DNA from: Micromonospora gifhornensis | GTDB lineage: Bacteria; Actinomycetota; Actinomycetes; Mycobacteriales; Micromonosporaceae | Assembly: GCF_016863515.1 (NCBI RefSeq) | Contig: NZ_BOPA01000017.1 | Span: 62,001 to 126,000 of the forward strand | DNA length: 64,000 nt | Reading direction: 5' to 3' | Shown here: piece after piece, positions 20,436 through 28,593 of the stretch | How the letters are laid out: the number at the start of each line of letters is the position of its first letter | Numbering within the stretch: the stretch's first letter is position 1 | Notes under the pieces: generated by a model | Databases searched by the model: none | Told to the model about the DNA's origin: nothing | Seen by the model: only the letters and a program-made list of their open reading frames with translations | Made by a program: the position numbers and the translations under genes

Positions 20436-20535
20436 GCGGGGCGGGGTGGGTGGGGTGGGTGGGGAGGGGTGGGGTGGGGTGGGGTTAGCGGGTGGGGGTG
20501 GGGGTTGGGGTGGTCAGGGGGGTGGGTGGGGGGTT
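20436..20535 (+). repeat. G-run tract with strong G-quadruplex potential
   Basis: More than ten runs of three or more G lie on the plus strand, mostly separated by single bases (GGGTGGGGTGGGTGGGGAGG and onward). The right half encodes the Pro/Thr-rich C-terminus of the minus-strand metallophosphoesterase. Confidence 0.8.
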
Positions 20536-22068
20536 GATGACGGTGCGTTCGAGGTTGACCTGGGCCTGGCCGGTGCCGCCGACGGTGATGTTGTCGTACG
20601 CCTGGAGCTGCTTCTCCTGGTCGAAGTAGAGCACCGTCATGGTCAGCGGGGTGGGCTCCTCGCCTTCGAGGCCGCGCAGGCCGGCGCCGCCGGTGGAGCC
20701 CTGCACCATCAGCGTGGTGGGCTGCTGGCCGGGGACCTCCGGCAGCTGGTCGATCTGCCGGCGGTGGATGTGGCCGGCGAGCACGAGCGGGGTGGTGCCG
20801 GCCAGCGGGGCGGCGATGACCGGGTCGTGCACCAGAGCGAGGTTCACCGGCTTGGGCGCGCTGCGGATCGTGGCGGCGAGCTTCTCACCCGTGGCGGTCA
20901 ACTCGTCGGCGGTGGGCGGGATGAGCCCGCCGGCGGCCGGTGAGGTGCTCTTGTCCGGGGTGAAGCGGGGGTCGCCGATGCCGGCGATGGTGAGCCCGGC
21001 GACGGTGGTGGTCGCGTTGTCCAGCACGATCGCGTTCGGCTGACGGGCCACCGCCGCCGACGTACGCCCCGAGTCGTGGTTGCCCCGGATGTAGACGTAC
21101 GGCTTGCGGAGCAGGCTGATCGAGCCGACGTAGGACGCCTCCGGTTCGCTGCCCCAGTCGGTGATGTCGCCGGTGTCGATGATCACGTCGATGCCGAACT
21201 GCTCCACCACTGTGCGGATGAGCTGCCAGGCGGTCGGGTTGAGGTGCATGTCGGAGATGTGCAGCACACGGGTGGTGCCCGGGTCCTGCTCGTACACGGG
21301 CAGCGCCGACACGGTGGTGTAGAGCTGGGTGACGTTGCCGATGAGGCGCTGGAGCTGCTCGGCGTACCGGGTGTAGTCGTTGGCGATCTTGCGTACGTCA
21401 CCGACGATCGCGGGTGCGTTGACCAGCAGCCCTTCGTACGTCGGCTCCTCGATCGCCTGGGGCCGTAGCGTCGTCGCCGCGGTGCCCAGGCTGCCCGCGG
21501 TGATCAGCAGCGCCAGTGCGCCGGCCCAGGCGGCCCGGCGGGTGTTGCGGAAGACCAGCAGGGCCAGCAGCACGGTGGCCAGCACGGTGGCACCGAGCGT
21601 ACGCAGCCCGAGGCGCAGCACGCCGTCGGTGACCTCGTCGACCGCCGACTGGGTGGCCCGGTTCAGGCTCGCCGGATCGTCCAGCAGTGCCTCGACCCGA
21701 CTCTGGTCCAGCGCGCCCAGCTCGACGGTCAGCTGGGTCGGCCCGTCGTGGCTGTTGAGCAGGAGCGCCCCCAGCGGTGGGATCTTGACGGTGGTGCCAC
21801 CGTCGACGGACGGCGAGAGGGACAGTTTGGCCCGGAACGGGCCGATGTCCGTGCCGACCTGCCCGCCGGCGAGGGTGCCGAGCAGCACTCCGGCCAGGGT
21901 GACGACCAGCACGGCCAGGGCGACCCCGATCCGGCGTACGCCGGTGAGCCGCCCGGAGCGGCGCGGCGCGGCATCGGTCTGCCGCAGTGACGCAAAGCGT
22001 CTCGGACGGCGGGCCGGCGTCTCGGCCTCCCGGCCGTGCTCCGGCTGCTCGTGTTCCTGATCACCCAT
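20485..22068 (-). CDS. Membrane-anchored metallophosphoesterase
   Basis: A 527-residue protein with a cytoplasmic Arg-rich N-terminus, a membrane segment near residues 45-70, an extracytoplasmic section, a second pair of hydrophobic segments around 155-195, and a calcineurin-like phosphoesterase domain. All metal motifs are present: SDMHLN, GDITDW, RGNHDS, VHDP and GHIHR. The C-terminus ends in a PPPTP...TPTPTPTR tail written by the G-rich tract. Substrate unknown; related actinobacterial proteins are called metallophosphoesterases only. It lies 66 bases downstream of the sugar dehydrogenase gene on the same strand, so an operon is likely. ATG 22068 follows GGCAGGCAGG. Confidence 0.88.
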   Translation of the reverse strand: MGDQEHEQPEHGREAETPARRPRRFASLRQTDAAPRRSGRLTGVRRIGVALAVLVVTLAGVLLGTLAGGQVGTDIGPFRAKLSLSPSVDGGTTVKIPPLGALLLNSHDGPTQLTVELGALDQSRVEALLDDPASLNRATQSAVDEVTDGVLRLGLRTLGATVLATVLLALLVFRNTRRAAWAGALALLITAGSLGTAATTLRPQAIEEPTYEGLLVNAPAIVGDVRKIANDYTRYAEQLQRLIGNVTQLYTTVSALPVYEQDPGTTRVLHISDMHLNPTAWQLIRTVVEQFGIDVIIDTGDITDWGSEPEASYVGSISLLRKPYVYIRGNHDSGRTSAAVARQPNAIVLDNATTTVAGLTIAGIGDPRFTPDKSTSPAAGGLIPPTADELTATGEKLAATIRSAPKPVNLALVHDPVIAAPLAGTTPLVLAGHIHRRQIDQLPEVPGQQPTTLMVQGSTGGAGLRGLEGEEPTPLTMTVLYFDQEKQLQAYDNITVGGTGQAQVNLERTVINPPPTPLTTPTPTPTR

Positions 22069-22134
22069 GGTGAGATTCTGACCTGCCTGCCGAAGGATCT
22101 TGACAAACCTGAGGTGTGGTGCTTCGAGGGTGCC

Positions 22135-23301
22135 TCAGCTTCGCCCAGCTCCGCCACCTGCGAAAACAAGTCGCAACAGTCGGTCGTCCTCGGGGGCGGG
22201 TCGACCCCGGCCGTCATGGTTGGAGGTGCTCACCCAGATCGAGCCGTCCGGGGCGGCCGCGACGGCACGCAGTCGCCCGTACTGCTCGGTCAGCAGCGCC
22301 TGGGGCTGCCCGAGGACCGTACCGGTGTCGGTCAGCTCGACCAGCCAGAGCCGCTGGCCGCGCAGGCACGCGGTGGCCAGCGTCCGCTCGACGGCGGCCA
22401 GCCCCGAGCAGGACGCCTCGTCGGTCGGCCATTGCACGATGGGGTCGACGTACTTCTCGTCGTCGCCCTGGCCCTCGACCTCGGGCCAGCCGTAGTTCTT
22501 GCCCTTGGTGATCTGGTTGATCTCGTCCCAGGTGTTCTGACCGAACTCCACCGCGTACATCCGGTCGCCGTCCCAGGCGATGCCCTGCACGTTGCGGTGG
22601 CCCAGCGACCAGACGGGCGAGTCCGGGTACGGGTTGCCGGGTGCCGGCTTGCCGTCCGGGGTGATCCGCAGGATCTTGCCGCCGAGCTGCTTGACGTCCT
22701 GTGACTGGTCGGTGTCCCCGGCGTCGCCGGTGCTGGCGTAGAGCTGCCCGTCGGGGCCGAAGGCCAGCCCGCCGCCGTTGTGGATGCCCGCCTTGGGGAT
22801 GCCGGTCAGGATCGGGGTGGGTTCCTCGCCGAGCCGCAGCCGGGCGATCCGGTTGTCCTGTTCGGCGGTGTAGTAGACGAAGACCGTGCGGTCCTGCGCG
22901 AACTTCGGTGACACGGCGATACCCAGCAGGCCACCCTCGCCCGAGGCGGCCACGTCGTCGATGGTCTGCACCTCGGTGACCCGCAGGCCGTCCGGGGACG
23001 ACTCCGGGCCGACCTGGACGATCCGGCCGGTGTCGCGTTCGGTGACCAGAGCGCCGCCGTCGGGCAGGAAGGCGATGCCCCACGGCACCCGCAACCCCTT
23101 GGCGAGCACGGTGGCGACGACCTCCTGGCCGCCGTTGCCGGCGCTGGTCGACGGAGTGGGCAGGTTCGGGGGCTTACCGGCCGGGTCCGGCTCCGGTTCG
23201 CCGAGGCTGCAACCGGCGGCGGCCAGCAGGAGTGTCGCGCCGGACGCGGCGAGAAGCGTACGGAGCTTAAGGGCGCGGGAGACTGGGGGACTGGCGCTCA
23301 C
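22135..23301 (-). CDS. PQQ-dependent sugar dehydrogenase-like lipoprotein
   Basis: A 388-residue exported lipoprotein: signal peptide ending in lipobox LAAAGC (Cys about 31), then a six-bladed propeller of the glucose/sorbosone dehydrogenase family. Typical motifs are PWGIAFLPDGGALVTERDTG, GLLGIAVSPKF, HNGGGLAFGPDG and GHRNVQGIAWDG. Such proteins oxidise sugars with PQQ, but many homologues have no confirmed activity, and no PQQ synthesis genes are in view. GTG start. It is divergent from the 2-hydroxyacid dehydrogenase and upstream of the metallophosphoesterase. Confidence 0.88.
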   Translation of the reverse strand: MSASPPVSRALKLRTLLAASGATLLLAAAGCSLGEPEPDPAGKPPNLPTPSTSAGNGGQEVVATVLAKGLRVPWGIAFLPDGGALVTERDTGRIVQVGPESSPDGLRVTEVQTIDDVAASGEGGLLGIAVSPKFAQDRTVFVYYTAEQDNRIARLRLGEEPTPILTGIPKAGIHNGGGLAFGPDGQLYASTGDAGDTDQSQDVKQLGGKILRITPDGKPAPGNPYPDSPVWSLGHRNVQGIAWDGDRMYAVEFGQNTWDEINQITKGKNYGWPEVEGQGDDEKYVDPIVQWPTDEASCSGLAAVERTLATACLRGQRLWLVELTDTGTVLGQPQALLTEQYGRLRAVAAAPDGSIWVSTSNHDGRGRPAPEDDRLLRLVFAGGGAGRS

Positions 23302-23397
23302 CCGGCCCAGGGTAGTCCGCTGCGGACGCGGGCGTCGGTGGGCGCGTACGCGGCCCCTCGGCGGCGGTAACCGTCGCGAGGGCTATCGTCAGCGGGC

Positions 23398-24324
23398 GTG
23401 AAGGTATGGATTCCGCACGAGACCGGCCACGACCTGCTGGGTGAGCTGCCGCCGGAGGTCGTCGTCGAGACGATGAGTGATCCGGCCCGGCTGCCGTCGT
23501 CGACGTCCGGCGTGCGTTTCTGGGTGCCACCCTTCCTCGCTCCGGCGGCGGCCACCGCCCTGCTGCGTGACCTGCCCGACCTGGCGGTGGTCCAGTTGCT
23601 CTCGGCGGGGGCGGACACCTGGGTCGGGCGGATTCCGCCGGGAGTCGTGCTCTGCGACGCCCGGGGCGTGCACGACCCGTCCACCGCCGAGTGGGTGGTC
23701 ACCGCCATCCTGTCCCAGCTGCGCGGTTTCCCGGCGATGATCCGCGCCCAGGCGCAGCGGCGCTGGGTGTACGACGAGGTGGCGCCCACCGACGAACTGG
23801 CCGGCAAGCGGATCCTGATCGTCGGGGCCGGTTCGATCGGCACCGCCGTGCGTGACCGGCTGGCCCCGTTCGAGGTGCAGTTCGACCTGGTCGCCCGCAC
23901 CCCGCGTCCCGAGCAGGGCGTGTACGGGGTCGAAGACCTGCCCACGCTGCTGCCACAGGCTGACGTCGTGGTGCTGCTGGTGCCGCTGACCGAGCAGACC
24001 CGAGGACTGGTGGACGAGTCGTTCCTGGCCGCGATGCGCGACGGCGCGTTGCTCGTCAACGCCGCCCGGGGGCCGGTGGTCGTCACCGAGGCGCTGGTCG
24101 CCGAGGTGGCCGGCGGCCGGATCCGGGCGGCCCTGGACGTCACCGACCCGGAGCCGCTGCCGGCCGATCATCCGCTCTGGGAGTTGCCGAACGTGCTGAT
24201 CACTCCGCACGTGGCCGGGTCGGTGCGGGGGCTGTTGCCCCGGGCGTACCGCCTGGTGGGCCAGCAGATCCGGCGGTTCGTTGCCGGAGAACAGCCCGAC
24301 AACGTGGTGGTGGACGGCTACTGA
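23398..24324 (+). CDS. D-isomer 2-hydroxyacid dehydrogenase, NAD-binding
   Basis: A 308-residue two-domain NAD(P)-dependent oxidoreductase. The Rossmann motif is IVGAGSIGTAVRDR. Catalytic residues are the Arg of NAARGPVV, the acidic position in ALDVTDPEPLP, and the His of ITPHVAGS. The order Arg-Asp/Glu-His is standard. Substrate is uncertain; homologues act on glyoxylate, phosphoglycerate or other 2-hydroxyacids. GTG 23398 is preceded at eight bases by TATCGT (23384-23389), a plausible -10, so it may be leaderless. Its 3' end overlaps the convergent PH-domain gene by seven bases. Confidence 0.9.
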   Translation: MKVWIPHETGHDLLGELPPEVVVETMSDPARLPSSTSGVRFWVPPFLAPAAATALLRDLPDLAVVQLLSAGADTWVGRIPPGVVLCDARGVHDPSTAEWVVTAILSQLRGFPAMIRAQAQRRWVYDEVAPTDELAGKRILIVGAGSIGTAVRDRLAPFEVQFDLVARTPRPEQGVYGVEDLPTLLPQADVVVLLVPLTEQTRGLVDESFLAAMRDGALLVNAARGPVVVTEALVAEVAGGRIRAALDVTDPEPLPADHPLWELPNVLITPHVAGSVRGLLPRAYRLVGQQIRRFVAGEQPDNVVVDGY

Positions 24325-24716
24325 GCCACCGGGACGTCGTCGCGGTCGGCCACCGGGTCGCCTCGGTCGGCCGCCGCCACCAGCAGTGGCAGGTCGACGT
24401 GGCGTACCGCGGGCAGGACGAGTTGCCGACCGTCGTCGAGAAGGGCGACCGCCCGGCCGCGGGCGTCGCCGCCCAGCTCGACGATCTGGTCCCAGCGGAT
24501 CTGGCGGTCGCCGAGCAGCGCCCGTAGCCGCAGCCCGTGCGGATTCGCATCGGTGCCGGCCCGCCAGGCCCAGACGGCCACCGTCAGGGGCACCAGCAGC
24601 ACCGGCAGCAGGTACGCGCGGGCGTCGGCCAGTGGCAGGGCGCCGATGGTGGCGATGATCGCCCCGACCAGGATGGCCTGGTGGTGCCGGAATCGGGTGG
24701 TATCGGTGCGGCTCAC
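24318..24716 (-). CDS. PH-domain-like small membrane protein
   Basis: About 132 residues: a basic N-terminus, two hydrophobic segments (about 13-45) and a cytoplasmic half containing RLRALLGDRQIRWDQIVE and LDDGRQLVLPAVR, the layout of actinobacterial PH-domain (bPH) proteins. Function unknown. GTG 24716 is the chosen start; longer versions to 24827 lack typical composition. Convergent overlap with the preceding gene. Confidence 0.7.
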   Translation of the reverse strand: MSRTDTTRFRHHQAILVGAIIATIGALPLADARAYLLPVLLVPLTVAVWAWRAGTDANPHGLRLRALLGDRQIRWDQIVELGGDARGRAVALLDDGRQLVLPAVRHVDLPLLVAAADRGDPVADRDDVPVAQ

Positions 24717-24936
24717 CCCTCGATGATCCCACCATCGCCGGCCCGGACGGCAGTGGGTTGCGAACCGGTCCGTCCGGGGGCCCTGATTCTGTGTGGTCAA
24801 CCGAGCGCGTACAGTGATCTGACTCAATGGGCGTCACTGATTGCGTGCTTGCTCGTTCTCGGGGGTGAGTAGCCGACCAGCCGTCCGCCCTCGCACCGCC
24901 GCACCGCCCCAGTGCCCCCTCACGAAGGCGAATGTC

Positions 24937-27258
24937 GTGCCCGTCGCGTCCGTGTTCCGCGCCATCGTCCGACGCTCCGCCCTGCCGGAGACGTGCGTAC
25001 TAGCGGTGGTGTCCGTGCTTGTCGTCGTCGGTGCGGCCGGCTCGATGCCGGCGCTGGCGGTGGTGGCGCTCGCCGGTGCGGCCGGCTCGACGCTGGCCGG
25101 TGTACGGCTGTCCCGGCTCGCCGCCGGCCCCGATGCGCCGACCCTCGGTACGCCCGGCGGGCGGCTCGCCCGCCGTCGGGCCGCTCGGCCGCGTCGGGCC
25201 GCCGCCCTGCTGCACGCCGCGGTGGTGAGCGCCGGTCTGACCGCGGCGGTGCTGCCGCTGGTCGCCGTCGGTGGTCGCTCGACCGCCGCCGTCGCCGGGC
25301 TGGCCGGCACCGCTGCGCTGCTCGGCGGTGGCCTGTTCAGCCTGCCGCGCCGAGCGGCGACGCCGGGCCGGCTGTGGTGGCGTCGACTGCTCGACGGCGC
25401 TGTGGCCGGTGCCTGCCTGGTGTTCACCGCCTGGCTGCTGCTGCCGTACGCGGGCGTGCCGACCCCGGTGCGCCTGGTCGCGGCGGTGGCCATCGGTCTG
25501 CTGGCCGGCAGCGTGCTCGCCCTGCTGACCGGGCCGGACCGTGCGTCCGGCATCACCCGCTGCCGGGCCGGCGCGGGACTGATCCTGCTCGCGTTGACGC
25601 TGCTGGCTGCGCTGCCGACCGGGGTCGGGCGCGCGGCCCTGCTGGCGGTCGCGCCGCTGGTGATCGGCGTGCTGCTGACCGCCGCCGGGGTACGGCGCGT
25701 GGTGGAGGCGGGCGGGGAACCGCCACTTGCCCCGGTGGTCTGGCCGCGGGTGGTGGTCCCGGCGATCGGGGTGGTGCTGGCCGTCGTGCACCAGTTGCAG
25801 TCCGGGCAACTGCCCGACCACACCACCGTCGTGCTCGCCCTCGCCGCGGTGCCCGCCCTGGTGGCTCGTGAACTGCTAAACGTCGGGCCACAGACCACCC
25901 AGGCCCAGACCACCCCGACCCAGGCCACGCCGACCCAGGCCACCCCGGCTCACACCGCCCCGGCTCACACCGCCCCGCCTCCGACCGCCGAGACCGGGGC
26001 CGGAAAGACCGGGGCCGGGGCCGTCGTCGGGGAGCCCGTACCGGTTGGACGTGCCGCCCTGCTGCGGGCGCTGGCGGCGCGGTCGGAGTCGGCGACCGGC
26101 ACCCTGCTGGTGGTGGACCTGCACCTCACCGAGGTGCCCGGGGTGTCCGCGCGGGACGACGTGGCCGCCGAGGCCGTGCGTCGGGCGAGGGCTGTGACGG
26201 CCGTCGACGACGAGGTGATCGACCTGGCCGGCAGCGGTTTCGCGGTGGTCACCGGCGTGGCGGCGCTGCTGGCCTACGCGTTGGGCGCTCGGCTGCTCGA
26301 GGCGTTGGACCGACCGTACGAGGTGTCCGGCGCGGTGCTGCGCTCGCGGGCCAGCGTCGGGTTGGCCGAACTGGCCCACGGCCGGCCGGAGGACGTGTTG
26401 CGCCAGGCGGACCTGGCCCGACGACGCGCGGTGCAGCTCGGTCGGGACCGGATCGAGTGGTACGACGCGTACCTGGAGGAGCAGCTGGTCCGTCGGCTGG
26501 ATCTGGAGCGGGAACTGCCCGGCGCGGTCGCCCGAGGCGAGCTGGATCTGGTCTACCAACCGGTGATCGGGCTCGCCGACCGGCTGCCGGTCGGTACGGA
26601 GGCGCTGCTGCGCTGGCGCAGCCCGGTCCTCGGCACGGTGTTTCCGGCCGAGCTGCTGCCGGTGGCGGAGGATCTCGACATCGTCGGTGAACTGGGTGTC
26701 TGGGTGTTGGACCGGGCCTGCCGGCAGGTGGCGGAGTGGTCAGTGGGCGGGCGGCGGCTGTGGATGGCGGTGAACGTCACCACCCGTGAACTGATCTCAC
26801 CGGACTTCGTACCCCGGACGGCGGCGGTGCTTGCCGCACACGGGGTGGCACCGGACCAGTTGGTGATCGAGGTGGCCGAGCCGCGGGTCTGCACCGAGCT
26901 GCCGACCGTCGTGGCCCGACTGGCCGGGCTGCGGTCGTTGGGCATCCGCACCGCGCTTGACGACTTCCGGGCCGAGCAGGCATCCCTCGCCCAGCTCCGG
27001 CGACTGCCGATCGACCTGCTCAAGGTCGGGCCGGAGGTGACCGAGGCGAGCCGGGACCGCCCCCTGCTGGACGTGGTGGTCACCGTCGCCGACCGGTTGG
27101 GCGCGGAACTGGTGGCCGAGGGGCTGGAGTCCGCCCATCAGGTGGAGGCGGCCTGCCGTGCGGGGTGCCGCTACGGCCAGGGGTACGAGTTGGCGCGTCC
27201 CGCGACGGCCGAGCGGGTCGAGGCGTACTTCGAGGAGTTCCCGTCCGCCTCGCGGTGA
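24937..27258 (+). CDS. Membrane EAL-domain protein with degenerate GGDEF
   Basis: About 773 residues. The N-terminal third has roughly eight hydrophobic segments. A Thr/Pro/Gln/Ala-rich linker with short repeats (TPTQATPTQATPAHTAP) sits near residues 318-350. The GGDEF-fold domain has lost its active site: AGSGF at 431-435 replaces GGDEF. The EAL domain keeps E555-A-L, NVTTRE and VAEGLES but its loop 6 reads DDFRAEQASL (D675) in place of DDFGTGYSSL. It is therefore unlikely to make c-di-GMP and may be a weak phosphodiesterase or a sensor. GTG 24937 has GAAGG eight bases upstream; an in-frame TTG lies at 24841. TACAGT at 24810-24815 is a possible -10. Confidence 0.82.
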   Translation: MPVASVFRAIVRRSALPETCVLAVVSVLVVVGAAGSMPALAVVALAGAAGSTLAGVRLSRLAAGPDAPTLGTPGGRLARRRAARPRRAAALLHAAVVSAGLTAAVLPLVAVGGRSTAAVAGLAGTAALLGGGLFSLPRRAATPGRLWWRRLLDGAVAGACLVFTAWLLLPYAGVPTPVRLVAAVAIGLLAGSVLALLTGPDRASGITRCRAGAGLILLALTLLAALPTGVGRAALLAVAPLVIGVLLTAAGVRRVVEAGGEPPLAPVVWPRVVVPAIGVVLAVVHQLQSGQLPDHTTVVLALAAVPALVARELLNVGPQTTQAQTTPTQATPTQATPAHTAPAHTAPPPTAETGAGKTGAGAVVGEPVPVGRAALLRALAARSESATGTLLVVDLHLTEVPGVSARDDVAAEAVRRARAVTAVDDEVIDLAGSGFAVVTGVAALLAYALGARLLEALDRPYEVSGAVLRSRASVGLAELAHGRPEDVLRQADLARRRAVQLGRDRIEWYDAYLEEQLVRRLDLERELPGAVARGELDLVYQPVIGLADRLPVGTEALLRWRSPVLGTVFPAELLPVAEDLDIVGELGVWVLDRACRQVAEWSVGGRRLWMAVNVTTRELISPDFVPRTAAVLAAHGVAPDQLVIEVAEPRVCTELPTVVARLAGLRSLGIRTALDDFRAEQASLAQLRRLPIDLLKVGPEVTEASRDRPLLDVVVTVADRLGAELVAEGLESAHQVEAACRAGCRYGQGYELARPATAERVEAYFEEFPSASR

Positions 27259-27262
27259 ATGC

Positions 27263-27274
27263 TTAACCGGTTCA
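27263..27274. promoter_or_regulatory. LacI-type operator-like palindrome
   Basis: TTAACCGGTTCA, palindromic around CCGG at 10 of 12 positions, lies just beyond the convergent ends of the EAL gene and the LacI gene. It matches 11 of 12 bases of a site at 28540-28551 over the mannosidase start of transcription. Confidence 0.35.
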
Positions 27275-28294
27275 TGCCCCTATGCGGGGCGGGCCGGTGC
27301 TGCCGCGAGGCGTCAGGTGTGCCTGCTCGTCCTCCAGGTCGGTCGCCGGCGCACCCTCGATCAGTTGCAGGAGTTGCCGGGCGGCGTGTGCGCCGTACGC
27401 GGGGATGTCGCGTCCCACCGCGGTCAGTGGCGGATGCACCAGCCGACACAGTGGCGAGTCGTCCCAGGCCACGATGGACAGATCGGCGGGGACGGCGAGA
27501 CCCATCTCCTGGGCCACCGACAGTCCGGCGATGGCCATCACGTCGTTGTCGTAGATGACAGCGGTGGGGCGGATCCGGGAGCTGAGCAGCCGACGGGTCG
27601 CCCGCGCACCCTCCTCGCCGGTGTAGTCGGTGGAGGCGACGACCGCCTCGGCGAGACCGAGGCGCTGGCACACCTCGGTGAAGGCCTGCGTGCGGATGGT
27701 GGTGTGCAGCAGGTCGGGCAGGCCGGCGACGCGGGCCACCCGGCGATGCCCCAGGGCGTACAGGTATTCCACTGTCTCCACCAGGGCCGCCGCGTCGTTC
27801 GACCAGACGCTGGCCAACCGGCCGGTGCCGGTCGGCCCGCCGATCACCACGGCGGGCAGCCGCAACTCCTCAAGCACCGGCACCCGCTGGTCGTCGGTGC
27901 GCAGGTCGCAGACGAGCACCCCGTCGACCCGCCGCTCACCCCACCACCGGCGGTAGACCGCGATCTCGGCGTCGGCATCGGCCACCACCTGCAGGGTCAG
28001 CGCGTACGACCGGGCGGAGAGTTCCACCTCGACGCCGCTGATCAACTCCATGAAGAACGGTTCGATGCCGAGCGTCTGGGCGGGCCGAGCGAGGATCAGG
28101 CCGATCGCCCGGGCGGTCGCGCCGGACAACGCACGGGCCGCGCTGCTCGGGCTGAAGCCGATCTCGGCGGCGATGGCGAGGATGCGTTGTCGGGTCGCCT
28201 CGGAGACGCCGGGCTGGCCGTTGAGCGCGTACGACACCGCGCCCTTGGAAACCCCCGCCCGGCGGGCGACATCCGCGATCGTGGGCCGCTTCAC
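27272..28294 (-). CDS. LacI-family transcriptional regulator
   Basis: A 340-residue repressor. Helix-turn-helix at residues 5-25 (TIADVARRAGVSKGAVSYAL), hinge helix SSAARALSG, then a periplasmic-binding-protein-like sugar domain with WSNDAAALVETVEYLYALGH and the C-terminal block VAWDDSPLCRLVHPPLTAV. It should bind a sugar and release operator DNA. It is transcribed divergently from the GH2 mannosidase gene, its presumed target, with an intergenic region of 299 bases carrying three related CGGTTCA sites if 27263 is counted. GTG start preceded by GGGGGG. Confidence 0.93.
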   Translation of the reverse strand: MKRPTIADVARRAGVSKGAVSYALNGQPGVSEATRQRILAIAAEIGFSPSSAARALSGATARAIGLILARPAQTLGIEPFFMELISGVEVELSARSYALTLQVVADADAEIAVYRRWWGERRVDGVLVCDLRTDDQRVPVLEELRLPAVVIGGPTGTGRLASVWSNDAAALVETVEYLYALGHRRVARVAGLPDLLHTTIRTQAFTEVCQRLGLAEAVVASTDYTGEEGARATRRLLSSRIRPTAVIYDNDVMAIAGLSVAQEMGLAVPADLSIVAWDDSPLCRLVHPPLTAVGRDIPAYGAHAARQLLQLIEGAPATDLEDEQAHLTPRGSTGPPRIGA

Positions 28295-28383
28295 CGGCGT
28301 GCGCCCCCCTGAGCCAGTCCGTTGTCGCTGGACAGGCTACCCCTCGACCGCCATCGGCCAGGCGCGGGCCGGAACGGCGCTGC

Positions 28384-28403
28384 TTGTTCGGTTCAGTCCG
28401 AAC
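28384..28403. promoter_or_regulatory. Operator-like inverted repeat upstream of lacI-type gene
   Basis: GTTCGG at 28386-28391 and CCGAAC at 28398-28403 flank TTCAGT. The block CGGTTCAGTC (28389-28398) recurs exactly at 28545-28554. Possible autoregulatory site. Confidence 0.4.
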
Positions 28404-28502
28404 GATGGCGTCGATTCCGGGCTGCACGACAACAAGGTGTCCGGCCTGAAGTCCCGATCAGTAAAGGGTTTTCGGGCCGAAGACGATGTCCCGGTCGCAC
28501 CG

Positions 28503-28531
28503 TTGACACTCGGGAAGTGCACCCGTACGGT
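28503..28531 (+). promoter_or_regulatory. Sigma-70-type promoter of the mannosidase gene
   Basis: TTGACA (28503-28508), a 17-base spacer, TACGGT (28526-28531). The -35 is a perfect consensus. Predicted transcription start is near 28538, immediately before an operator-like site. Confidence 0.65.
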
Positions 28532-28539
28532 GGCGTCAC

Positions 28540-28551
28540 TTATCCGGTTCA
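28540..28551. promoter_or_regulatory. Candidate LacI-family operator at the mannosidase transcription start
   Basis: TTATCCGGTTCA, placed at about +2 to +13 of the predicted transcript, where a repressor would block polymerase. It differs by one base from TTAACCGGTTCA at 27263. Confidence 0.4.
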
Positions 28552-28593
28552 GTCGACATTTCTCGACCTGTGGGGACGGGGAGCGGTGACATC

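Noticed and set aside
22069..22134. Possible tRNA-like fold in the short gap between the sugar dehydrogenase and metallophosphoesterase genes
   Set aside because: Too short, no T-loop (GTTCGAATC-like) sequence and no acceptor pairing; it is an ordinary intra-operon gap.
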